DNA of 5,000 bases from Halomonas sp. GTDB lineage: Bacteria; Pseudomonadota; Gammaproteobacteria; Pseudomonadales; Halomonadaceae. The stretch is from the NCBI GenBank assembly GCA_007116835.1, contig SKHS01000119.1:1-5000 (forward strand), read 5' to 3'. Shown here piece by piece: positions 1-5,000 of the stretch (position 1 is the first letter of the stretch; each line of letters opens with the position of its first letter). Made by a program: the position numbers and the translations under genes. Below the pieces are notes generated by a model. The model saw nothing but the letters and a program-made list of their open reading frames with translations. It was not told the origin of the DNA and searched no databases.

Positions 1-27
1 CTTACGTTAGTGTTTATTCCGAAGCAA

Positions 28-65
28 AACATCCCTCTATGGAGACTCCTTCATAGGGGGATGTT
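28..65. terminator. Terminator-like hairpin, possibly bidirectional
   Basis: A 14-base arm at 28-41 pairs with 52-65 across a 10-base loop. The only imperfection is one T-G wobble (T36). On the plus strand the stem is followed by a weak T-containing stretch (TTCATAT). On the minus strand it is followed by TTTTGC. It most likely ends a plus-strand gene lying left of the window, with possible bidirectional action. No coding sequence can be assigned in bases 1-27. It lies just outside the predicted left end of the TnpB element. Confidence 0.6.
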
Positions 66-104
66 CATATAGCGGCTAGGTATTTAGCAAAACTCCGCGT
101 AAAC

Positions 105-124
105 CCTCGCCCAGTCGGGCGGGG
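105..124. repeat. Left-end subterminal hairpin of the IS element
   Basis: CCTCGCCC (105-112) pairs with GGGCGGGG (117-124) around the 4-base loop AGTC, giving eight pairs with one T-G wobble. In IS200/IS605 elements such a subterminal hairpin is what the Y1 transposase binds. The same two stem arms recur in the right end of this element. Confidence 0.75.
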
Positions 125-134
125 ATATAAGCGG

Positions 135-152
135 GCAGCGCGATAGCGCTGC
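135..152. repeat. Second perfect hairpin in the IS left end
   Basis: GCAGCGC (135-141) and GCGCTGC (146-152) form a perfect 7-bp stem with a GATA loop. It lies between the left-end hairpin and the tnpB promoter, ending five bases before the putative -35 box. It could be part of the transposase recognition structure, or it could block transcription entering from outside. I see no evidence that decides between these. Confidence 0.55.
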
Positions 153-157
153 AGGGT

Positions 158-185
158 TTGATCTTTGCCCTTCGCCACTTATAAT
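158..185 (+). promoter_or_regulatory. Predicted sigma-70 promoter of tnpB
   Basis: A perfect -10 box, TATAAT (180-185), is preceded at 16 bp by TTGATC (158-163), which matches four of six -35 consensus bases. Transcription would start near 191-193, leaving a leader of about 25 bases before the tnpB start codon. The promoter lies inside the element, so tnpB and its guide RNA would be transcribed independently of the host site. Confidence 0.55.
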
Positions 186-217
186 GGATAGATATACAGC
201 TTTAATAGCCCCATGCC

Positions 218-1390
218 ATGCTGAAAGCCACGAAAGTACGTCTCTACCCGACCCCTGAACAGGCAGCGTTCTTGAACGCCCAGTTCGGCGCGGTGCGGTT
301 TGTATACAACAAGGCATTGCATATCATCAGCACACAGTACAAACGGCATGGCACCAAGCTCCGCGCCAAAAAAGATCTCAAGCCGCTGCTAGCGGTGGCG
401 AAGAAGTCCCGCAAGTATCACTGGCTCAAGGATTTTGACTCGATTGCGCTGCAGCAAGCGTGCATTAACCTGGATCGGGCCTTCCAGAACTTCTTTAACC
501 CCCAGTTAAAAGCCCGTTACCCCCGGTTCAAGCGCAAGCACGGCAAACAATCGAGCTATCACTGCACCGGCATCAAGCTCGGTGAAGGCGAGATCAAGAT
601 ACCAAAACTCACGTCTATCAAGGCGCGCCTTCACCGTGAGATCACCGGTACGCTGAAAAGCATCACCTTAACCCGCACCACCACCGGCAAATACTACGCC
701 TCGGTGCTGGTCGATGACGGAGAGGAAGCCCCGGCACCGCTGCAAACAGTGGACGCCGTGCTGGGTGTGGACATGGGGCTGACACACCTCGCCATCGACT
801 CGGAGGGTCATAAAACCCCCAATCCCCGCTTTCTCAAGCGTGCGCGCACCAACCTGCGCCGCAAGCAGAAAGCGCTCTCCCGCTGCGAGAAAGGCAGCAA
901 GGGCCGTGCGAAAGCACGGCTAACCCTTGCCAAGGCGCACGAGCGCCTGGCCAATGCCCGTGCTGATTTCCAGCACAAGCTGTCTCGACAATTCATTGAC
1001 GACAACCAAGCGGTGGTGGTTGAGACGCTGAAAGTCAAAAACATGCTGAAAAACCGCAAGCTGGCAAAACATATTGCCGATGCCAGTTGGCACAGCCTGA
1101 TCCAAAAACTGGACTACAAAGCCAAGCAGCAAGGCAAGCATCTGGTCAAAATCGATCAGTGGTTTGCCAGCTCCAAAACCTGCGCTGGCTGCGGCCACAA
1201 GGTCGATAAAATGCCGCTCAGCATTCGTGCCTGGGATTGCCCCGGTTGTGGTGCGCAAGGCATTGACCGTGACATCAACGCCGCGATCAACATTCGTCAT
1301 CAGGGTATTATCAAACTACGAGCCGAAGGACTGTCGGTTCCTGCCCACGGAGGCCTGCGTAAGCCCGGTCACGCGCCGGCAGCGGCCTGA
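218..1390 (+). CDS. tnpB: RNA-guided DNA endonuclease TnpB (IS605 OrfB family)
   Basis: This 390-residue protein is close to the usual TnpB length of about 400. TnpB proteins are guide-RNA-directed nucleases related to the ancestors of Cas12. They cut DNA next to a short motif (TAM) and help their element persist at its site. The N-terminal OrfB helix-turn-helix region starts with the typical MLKATKVRLYPTPEQ. The RuvC residues are all present: D185 in GVDMG, E269 in VVVETLKV, and D352 in DRDINAAINI. A four-cysteine zinc finger (C322, C325, C341, C344) lies between the second and third RuvC motifs. The tail (residues 355-390) includes the AEGLSVPAHGG segment common in IS1341-type proteins. I chose ATG 218 because family members begin exactly here. 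No good Shine-Dalgarno sequence precedes it, consistent with low translation. There is no frameshift, and it should be catalytically active. Confidence 0.95.
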   Translation: MLKATKVRLYPTPEQAAFLNAQFGAVRFVYNKALHIISTQYKRHGTKLRAKKDLKPLLAVAKKSRKYHWLKDFDSIALQQACINLDRAFQNFFNPQLKARYPRFKRKHGKQSSYHCTGIKLGEGEIKIPKLTSIKARLHREITGTLKSITLTRTTTGKYYASVLVDDGEEAPAPLQTVDAVLGVDMGLTHLAIDSEGHKTPNPRFLKRARTNLRRKQKALSRCEKGSKGRAKARLTLAKAHERLANARADFQHKLSRQFIDDNQAVVVETLKVKNMLKNRKLAKHIADASWHSLIQKLDYKAKQQGKHLVKIDQWFASSKTCAGCGHKVDKMPLSIRAWDCPGCGAQGIDRDINAAINIRHQGIIKLRAEGLSVPAHGGLRKPGHAPAAA

Positions 1391-1460
1391 GAAGTGGGAA
1401 GCCTCGCCCGTGGCGCACCAGCGCTTAGGGCGGGGAGCAGTCACATTAACCATCCTGCAA
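1300..1460 (+). ncRNA. Predicted reRNA/omegaRNA of TnpB with flank-derived guide
   Basis: In characterised TnpB systems the guide RNA comes from the 3' end of the tnpB transcript. Its scaffold runs through the right end of the element and its guide of about 16 nt is the host sequence just outside. Here the scaffold would overlap the last codons of tnpB and include the nested right-end hairpin at 1402-1435. The guide would begin at 1445 and read ATTAACCATCCTGCAA (1445-1460). The 5' boundary given is approximate and set by analogy with known reRNAs of about 150 nt. No separate promoter was identified. Confidence 0.5.
1402..1435. repeat. Right-end nested hairpin of the IS element
   Basis: The outer stem CCTCGCCC (1402-1409) pairs with GGGCGGGG (1428-1435), and the arms are identical to those of the left-end hairpin. 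Within the loop, GCGC (1413-1416) and GCGC (1421-1424) form an inner hairpin around ACCA. The structure should serve both as the right-end transposase recognition site and as the 3' scaffold of the TnpB guide RNA. The end of the element, TCAC, follows six bases later. Confidence 0.75.
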
Positions 1461-1489
1461 AAAATAAGACCCGCAATAGCGGGCCTTAT
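1459..1489 (-). terminator. Intrinsic terminator of the cold shock gene
   Basis: Read on the minus strand, an 11-position stem (1489-1479 with 1474-1464) has a 4-base loop and one A-C mismatch. It is followed directly by a run of six T (complement of 1459-1464). It starts 16 bases after the csp stop codon. On the plus strand no T run follows the stem, so it should not stop transcription arriving from tnpB. Confidence 0.85.
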
Positions 1490-1505
1490 GGTCATTCACC
1501 GAGCA

Positions 1506-1709
1506 TTACACTGGACGAATGCTGGAAGCCTGAAGGCCTTTTTTACCCTGCGTCACCTCAAAGCTGACTTTCTGACCATCTTGCAGGGTCTTGAAACCTT
1601 CAGCTTGAATTTCGGAGAAATGTGCGAACAAATCATCACCGCCATCATCAGGAGAGATGAAGCCGTAACCTTTCGTTTCGTTGAACCACTTGACAGTGCC
1701 AGTTGCCAT
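1506..1709 (-). CDS. CspA-family cold shock protein
   Basis: This 67-residue single-domain cold shock protein is a five-stranded OB-fold that binds single-stranded RNA and DNA. It acts as an RNA chaperone in the cytoplasm, keeping messages unfolded in the cold or at growth transitions. Both RNA-binding motifs are present: RNP1 as KGYGFI (about residues 13-18) and RNP2 as DLFAHF (about residues 26-31). The family opening TGTVKWFN is also present. The length is typical. The start is supported by the Shine-Dalgarno sequence AAGGA (complement of 1718-1722) eight bases upstream of ATG. It is transcribed alone, divergent from the LysE-type gene, and ends in a strong intrinsic terminator. Most bacteria carry several paralogues, so I cannot say which csp this is or whether it is cold-induced. 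I could not pick out a confident promoter or cold-box. Confidence 0.95.
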   Translation of the reverse strand: MATGTVKWFNETKGYGFISPDDGGDDLFAHFSEIQAEGFKTLQDGQKVSFEVTQGKKGLQASSIRPV

Positions 1710-1842
1710 CGTTCATATCCTTAACTTGCTAGTGATATAGCGGACACTCATTGTGAATGGACGCAACTCCACTGTAGAAGCAAATACTGCCGTCGTCCAG
1801 GTGTGAAATTAAGATTTTTTAACCTTTAGCGAGTCGTTACTC
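1710..1842. promoter_or_regulatory. Divergent intergenic region between csp and the LysE-type gene
   Basis: These 133 bases must hold the promoters of both divergent genes. What can be seen is the csp Shine-Dalgarno sequence (1718-1722), an AT-rich patch with six T (1815-1820), and two copies of TGTGAA (1752-1757 and 1803-1808). On the minus strand the latter read TTCACA, which matches five of six -35 bases. Neither copy has a convincing -10 box at the right distance. A small inverted repeat, GAGT/ACTC (1831-1842), abuts the exporter start codon. No promoter is called with confidence. Confidence 0.4.
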
Positions 1843-2499
1843 ATGCTGCAAATCAGCTTTATCGATGCTCAGTTTCTGCCGTTTCTCATAGCGATAACGC
1901 TGCTATCGGTAAGCCCCGGCGTTGACACATTGCTTGTTATCCGCAATACCGCGCGTGGTGGCATTCGCGACGGTGTTGCAACGAGTTTGGCAATTTGCTG
2001 TGGATTATTTGTCCACGCGACTGTTTCTGCACTGGGAATTTCGCTGATCTTGCTGCAGTCGGCCTGGGCTTTTCACATGCTAAAGCTGGTAGGGGCGGCC
2101 TACTTGATTTGGCTGGGGGTCAATAGCTTGCTAGCAGCGCGTCGAGGTGTTCCGTTGCCAGTTCAGGGCGTGCTGCAGCGTGGCTCTCCTGTACCGTGTT
2201 GGCAGCCCATCAAAGAGGGGTTGCTTTCCAACGTACTGAACCCTAAGACCGTCATATTTTATATGGCATTTTTGCCTCAATTTATTGCGCCTACCGACCC
2301 TGCGCTGTTGAAGTCACTTTGGCTGGCGGGGGTGCATTTCGTGATTGCTAATATTTGGCAAATTAGCGTGGTATTCATGGTGGGGGGAGCAAGTAAGTGG
2401 TTGGCGAGCGCCCGTTTTGCGCAAACGTTAAATGCGGCAACGGGCGCTGTGCTGGTTATCTTTGGCGTGCGCTTGGCGTTAGAGCAGCGCCCGGTATGA
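1843..2499 (+). CDS. LysE/RhtB-family amino acid exporter
   Basis: This 218-residue inner-membrane protein belongs to the LysE superfamily. These are six-helix permeases that export amino acids such as homoserine, threonine, lysine or leucine using the membrane potential. The family signature after the first helix is visible as SPGVDTLLVIRN (residues 24-35). The second conserved motif, NPKTVIFYMAFLPQF, starts at N133. Hydrophobic stretches fit helices near residues 8-33, 42-68, 74-97, 130-148, 160-185 and 195-214. The loop at about 98-125 is polar and proline-containing, as usual. Length is normal (about 205-220). The ribosome binding site is weak (GAG at 1831-1833), but the start agrees with the family. 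The gene stands alone, and no regulator gene is adjacent. The substrate cannot be read from the sequence, so no gene symbol is given. Confidence 0.9.
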   Translation: MLQISFIDAQFLPFLIAITLLSVSPGVDTLLVIRNTARGGIRDGVATSLAICCGLFVHATVSALGISLILLQSAWAFHMLKLVGAAYLIWLGVNSLLAARRGVPLPVQGVLQRGSPVPCWQPIKEGLLSNVLNPKTVIFYMAFLPQFIAPTDPALLKSLWLAGVHFVIANIWQISVVFMVGGASKWLASARFAQTLNAATGAVLVIFGVRLALEQRPV

Positions 2500-2509
2500 C
2501 TGGGCGCTG
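2485..2509. terminator. Inverted repeat across the exporter stop codon, possible terminator
   Basis: CAGCGCCC (2485-2492) and GGGCGCTG (2502-2509) form a perfect GC-rich 8-bp stem with a 9-base loop containing the TGA stop of the LysE-type gene. It lies at the junction of two convergent genes, where a terminator is expected. Neither strand shows a T run after the stem, so intrinsic termination would be poor. It may instead block exonucleases or work with Rho. Confidence 0.35.
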
Positions 2510-2533
2510 ACAGTTGAGGCAAGCCGTAGTGGG

Positions 2534-4483
2534 TTATCGGCGAACGAGTAGGGCGCGGTCATAGCGTACGGTTTGCTCGTTGTCGCTGAGCAGTGAGACG
2601 CCTTCGCTGTTACCGCCGTTGGCCAAGCTTTCAAAAATGACGCGATAGCTCAGCACAGCCTGCACGTAGTCACGGGTTTCGCGAAAGGGAATGCTTTCGA
2701 CAAACAGGTCAAACGATTCAACGCTACTGCCAAGCCACTGATCGACTCGGCCGGGGCCAGCATTATACGCCGCTGCTGCGGCTAAGCGGTTGCCCTGATA
2801 GCGCTCAAGCTTGTCGCGTAAGTAAGTGCTGCCTAAGCGGATATTGAGTTCAGGTTCGAGAACGCCGTAGGGGCCTGGGTCATTAAGTCCTAGCTGGCGG
2901 CTGACCTGGCTTGCCGTGCCGGGCATTAACTGCATTAGCCCCCTGGCACCTGCAGGGGAAAGTGCTACCGGGTTGTAGGCGCTTTCACGACGAGTGATCG
3001 CCATCAGTAGATAGGGGTCGACGCCGGTGAGGCGACCCCAGTGTAAAAAGCTATCGCGGTACGCTGCAGGGAAACGCCAATCCAGCGCGTCCCACATTTC
3101 ACCTGCAATGGTAGTTTGCACTAAGCGCGCATGCCATTGCTGTTGAGCCGCATAATCGGCCAGCGCTCGCGCTTGGTAAGAGGAGCTATTCCGCACAGCA
3201 TGCAGCCACTCACTGTTGGCTAAGCCGTCTTCACCAATGCGCATTAGCGCCTCCGTGCGTTGTACCGCGGGAAGGCGTGCTGTTTGCTCTCGGGTGGTCT
3301 CGTCAAAATGATGACGTTCTAGGTTGAGCTGGTAAGGCTGGTTGAGCTTTTCTGCGGCGGCAAAGCCATAGAAGCTACGATCTGAGGCAGCCTGTTGATA
3401 GCGTGCTATCGCGGCATCATGGTTGCCCAGCTGTTCATTAGCCCTTGCTAGCCAATACTGCCAGCGGCTTCTTTCCTGTTGGCTTGCCGGCATTTCAGCA
3501 ATCCAGTGGATAACATCGGCCCATTGGCGTTCTGCCAGTGCACGCCGAACCCTTAGCTCAAAAACGCGTTCACTGTTTAGCGAAGAAAGGACGCTATCCA
3601 CCCAGCTAAGCGTATCAGGCACGTTGCGGACAAGGGCATAAAAGGCCAGTTCTTCTTCAATGGCTTGCTGGTCAGCAAAGGGTAGAGTGAGCCGCGGCGC
3701 TAGCTGTTGCCATGCGGCAAAAGCTGCTGGCGTGTTTTCCCGGGTGTAACGCTGCATCGCCGCTTTGTAAAAAGCGGCGGTGGCGGCACATTCTGGCCCT
3801 AAGCATGAGGGTGCAGACGTTAAGGCAGCGCTGTTGCTAGTGACATTGTCCACGGTTTCTATCGCTGTTTGCCACTGCCCACTAAGCAGGCCATCCAAAT
3901 AGCTGCTGAGGCGTTGCTCTCCAGCCTGCCAGGCGAGCATTTTACGCTCCCAAATAGCCGTGGCGTCGATGGTGCCATCACTGCGTAAACGGCTAAATAG
4001 CGTGTTGCAGGCATCCGGTTGCGAGCTGCCTACTCGCCATAGCCCAAGGCCCGCTGCGCGGGCTTCCTCGGGCGCTCTATCTAACAAGGCGGTGTAGTAG
4101 TAACACTGACGCGCGGTGCCCGCAGGCTCGCCATCGGCGACAGCAAGCAAATCAGCAAACTGCCCTGCGTAGCCATACTGTGCAATCGCTTGGCCGCGTA
4201 TCCAGTCTGATAAAGGAGAGTCGGCATGTTGGCGAATAAACTGTTGTACTTGGCTCGGTGGTACGTTGGGGAGCTGGCTGCGCAAGCGGTGATAGTCCAC
4301 GTAGCCACTGAGGATGTGTCCTTCAATAGCGCGTGCATCAATCTGTTGCCATTGCTGCTGCCGTGCGGCTTCCAATGCGTCACGCATCGCCGAATCAGAT
4401 GCTGCCCAGGAAGCGCTCGGTAAGCCGATGAACATTGCCGCACACAGAGTGCGGAGAGTAGAACGAAATGGCGAAGCCTGCAT
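2534..4483 (-). CDS. slt: Soluble lytic murein transglycosylase (Slt70 family)
   Basis: This enzyme cleaves the MurNAc-GlcNAc bond of peptidoglycan in the periplasm, forming 1,6-anhydromuramyl ends for wall turnover and recycling. The 649 residues match E. coli Slt70 (about 645). A Sec signal peptide is clear: basic SPFRSTLR, a hydrophobic core, then a likely cut after SASWA at residue 27. C14 does not sit in a lipobox, so the protein should be soluble. Residues of about 30-390 are alpha-helical and rich in A, Q and W, fitting the superhelical U-domain. A linker (L) domain of about 405-470 leads to the C-terminal catalytic domain. That domain contains ITRRESAYNP with the predicted catalytic acid E500, then ALSPAGARGLMQLMPGTA, AYNAGPGRV (572-580) and IPFRETRDYV (598-607). 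A Shine-Dalgarno-like GAGGGAG lies just upstream of the start. It is divergent from the DUF1232 gene and convergent with the exporter. Confidence 0.95.
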   Translation of the reverse strand: MQASPFRSTLRTLCAAMFIGLPSASWAASDSAMRDALEAARQQQWQQIDARAIEGHILSGYVDYHRLRSQLPNVPPSQVQQFIRQHADSPLSDWIRGQAIAQYGYAGQFADLLAVADGEPAGTARQCYYYTALLDRAPEEARAAGLGLWRVGSSQPDACNTLFSRLRSDGTIDATAIWERKMLAWQAGEQRLSSYLDGLLSGQWQTAIETVDNVTSNSAALTSAPSCLGPECAATAAFYKAAMQRYTRENTPAAFAAWQQLAPRLTLPFADQQAIEEELAFYALVRNVPDTLSWVDSVLSSLNSERVFELRVRRALAERQWADVIHWIAEMPASQQERSRWQYWLARANEQLGNHDAAIARYQQAASDRSFYGFAAAEKLNQPYQLNLERHHFDETTREQTARLPAVQRTEALMRIGEDGLANSEWLHAVRNSSSYQARALADYAAQQQWHARLVQTTIAGEMWDALDWRFPAAYRDSFLHWGRLTGVDPYLLMAITRRESAYNPVALSPAGARGLMQLMPGTASQVSRQLGLNDPGPYGVLEPELNIRLGSTYLRDKLERYQGNRLAAAAAYNAGPGRVDQWLGSSVESFDLFVESIPFRETRDYVQAVLSYRVIFESLANGGNSEGVSLLSDNEQTVRYDRALLVRR

Positions 4484-4598
4484 GGCACTCCCTCTTGCTC
4501 GCTGATGATGTTAAACGCGCTATAGTGAACGATAGAAACAAATAGTGTTCTGACAACCTGTGTTTCGACAACCCTGACACTTGGAGAATTCAATTACG
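4484..4598. promoter_or_regulatory. Divergent intergenic region between slt and the DUF1232 gene
   Basis: These 115 bases separate two divergent start codons. They hold the slt ribosome binding site (within 4484-4495) and the candidate slt promoter. They also hold the near-direct repeats GACAACCTG (4552-4560) and GACAACCCTG (4567-4576), and a GGAG Shine-Dalgarno-like sequence (4583-4586) serving the plus-strand gene. A TATAGT box at 4521-4526 faces the plus strand but has no good -35 partner. No plus-strand promoter is assigned. Confidence 0.4.
4529..4556 (-). promoter_or_regulatory. Candidate promoter of slt
   Basis: On the minus strand TTGTCA (complement of 4551-4556, five of six -35 bases) is followed at 16 bp by TATCGT (complement of 4529-4534, four of six -10 bases). 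Transcription would begin near 4522, giving a leader of about 38 bases to the slt start. The match is moderate, and other pairings in this AT-rich stretch are possible. Confidence 0.3.
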
Positions 4599-4946
4599 AT
4601 GGCACGATTATCTACGTGGTGGTTGTTTCGTCGACTTAAAACTCGCGTCTGGGCCATAAAACGTATTGGTAGAGCACTGGCCCTGTTTGTGCCGATGACA
4701 CGAGACGTGCTGCGCGGTGATTTTCGCCCCGTCCCGTGGTCTGCCTTTGGCATGATGGCACTGGCGTTGGCCTATCTTGTCATGCCTTTTGATTTGATAC
4801 CTGATTTTCTGGTGATCATTGGCTTGGTCGATGATGTGTTAATCATTGGTTGGTTGTTGAATCGTATTGACCAACGGCTCTCGGATTATCGCGCCTGGAA
4901 AGACGAAAACAGTCATACCACTGAATCTCAGCATTCACCTTCTTGA
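4599..4946 (+). CDS. YkvA/DUF1232-family small membrane protein
   Basis: This 115-residue protein carries the DUF1232 (YkvA) core. It has a hydrophobic helix (about residues 48-62) leading into YLVMPFDLIPDFLVIIG and then LVDDVLII (about 59-83). The conserved PFDLIPD and VDD acidic residues are the family hallmark. The N-terminus is basic, with many R and K, which favours a cytoplasmic N-terminal side. The C-terminal tail is polar and serine/histidine-rich. The molecular role of the family is not established. I chose ATG 4599 over the in-frame TTG at 4581. TTGGAG looks like the ribosome binding site, although its 12-base spacing is long, and MARLSTWW is a more natural start. Using the TTG would give 121 residues. 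The gene is divergent from slt and appears to be single. Confidence 0.85.
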   Translation: MARLSTWWLFRRLKTRVWAIKRIGRALALFVPMTRDVLRGDFRPVPWSAFGMMALALAYLVMPFDLIPDFLVIIGLVDDVLIIGWLLNRIDQRLSDYRAWKDENSHTTESQHSPS

Positions 4947-5000
4947 AATCCCTCTGCTTATCCCCATATTGAGTGCATAACCTTTTGCGCTCTTACTTAA
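4947..5000. other. Right-edge sequence without assignable feature
   Basis: These 54 bases follow the DUF1232 stop codon. I see no terminator hairpin, RNA gene or coding start here. The edge of the window may fall just before, or within the 3' end of, a neighbouring gene. Confidence 0.4.

Larger units (their letters stand above)
87..1444 (+). mobile_element. TnpB-only IS200/IS605-superfamily element (IS1341-like)
   Basis: One tnpB gene is flanked by subterminal imperfect palindromes. The left hairpin (105-124) and right hairpin (1402-1435) share the same stem, CCTCGCCC / GGGCGGGG, as expected for the single-strand transposition ends of this superfamily. There are no terminal inverted repeats and no target duplication, which is normal for the group. 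I placed the boundaries by the family rule that a short guide at the foot of each hairpin pairs with its cleavage site. TAAA (100-103) is complementary to TTTA (83-86), so the element would begin at 87. GTGG (1394-1397) pairs with TCAC (1441-1444) with one wobble, so it would end at 1444. No Y1 transposase (tnpA) is present, so movement would need a related TnpA acting in trans. The gene and both ends look intact, suggesting recent or maintained activity. The existence of the element is near certain, but the exact left boundary is an inference. Confidence 0.8.

Noticed and set aside
1..217. Riboswitch or CRISPR-like structure from the several hairpins at the left edge
   Set aside because: The hairpins are explained by a terminator and by the IS left end. 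There are no regularly spaced repeats and no recognisable riboswitch core.
84..317. Minus-strand open frame across the IS left end
   Set aside because: It runs through the hairpins and promoter of the element and into the tnpB start. It shows no family features.
920..1300. Minus-strand open frame opposite tnpB
   Set aside because: It is antisense to the conserved RuvC region and has no plausible ribosome binding site or recognisable domain.
1164..1724. Plus-strand open frame of 186 codons running from inside tnpB through the csp region
   Set aside because: It overlaps the zinc-finger end of tnpB, the element right end, the csp terminator and csp antisense. Its translation resembles no family and it is a frame shadow.
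1710..1842. Cold-box or long CspA-type regulated leader upstream of csp
   Set aside because: I could not recognise a cold-box motif or a confident promoter, so cold-inducible leader control is not claimed.
4081..4593. Minus-strand open frame of 170 codons overlapping the slt 5' part
   Set aside because: It is in a different frame of the same strand as slt, which has a signal peptide and a ribosome binding site. The alternative product shows no domain.
4581..4598. TTG start for the DUF1232 gene
   Set aside because: The TTG lies within the TTGGAG sequence that looks like the ribosome binding site for the ATG at 4599.

Overview
The window looks like chromosomal DNA from a gammaproteobacterium of moderate GC content. 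The small CspA-type cold shock protein, the full-length Slt70-type transglycosylase and the overall composition fit a Halomonas-like (Oceanospirillales) genome. That assignment rests on recognising protein style, not on a database search.

Left part (1-1445): a terminator-like hairpin (28-65) is followed by a TnpB-only insertion sequence of the IS200/IS605 superfamily (IS1341-like), predicted to span about 87-1444. Its left end carries a subterminal hairpin, a second perfect hairpin and a promoter with a perfect TATAAT box. Its single gene (218-1390) encodes an RNA-guided TnpB nuclease with intact RuvC residues and zinc finger. Its right end repeats the same 8-bp hairpin stem and should form the scaffold of the guide RNA (reRNA/omegaRNA), whose guide is read from the flanking host DNA. 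No Y1 transposase (tnpA) is present.

Middle part (1446-2533): a cspA-family gene on the minus strand (1506-1709) has a clear intrinsic terminator (1459-1489) abutting the insertion element. Across a 133-bp intergenic region lies a divergent LysE/RhtB-family exporter gene (1843-2499, plus). It converges on slt with only 34 bp between the stop codons, and an 8-bp inverted repeat covers the exporter stop.

Right part (2534-5000): slt (minus, 2534-4483) encodes a periplasmic soluble lytic murein transglycosylase. It is divergent from a small YkvA/DUF1232 membrane protein gene (4599-4946, plus). The last 54 bases hold nothing I can assign.

The host genes are housekeeping or generic and do not form a pathway together. 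The most informative element is the TnpB transposon. Its ends, target motif (TTTA), guide sequence and pre-insertion site can all be predicted from the sequence, and it sits between two terminators where it damages no gene.
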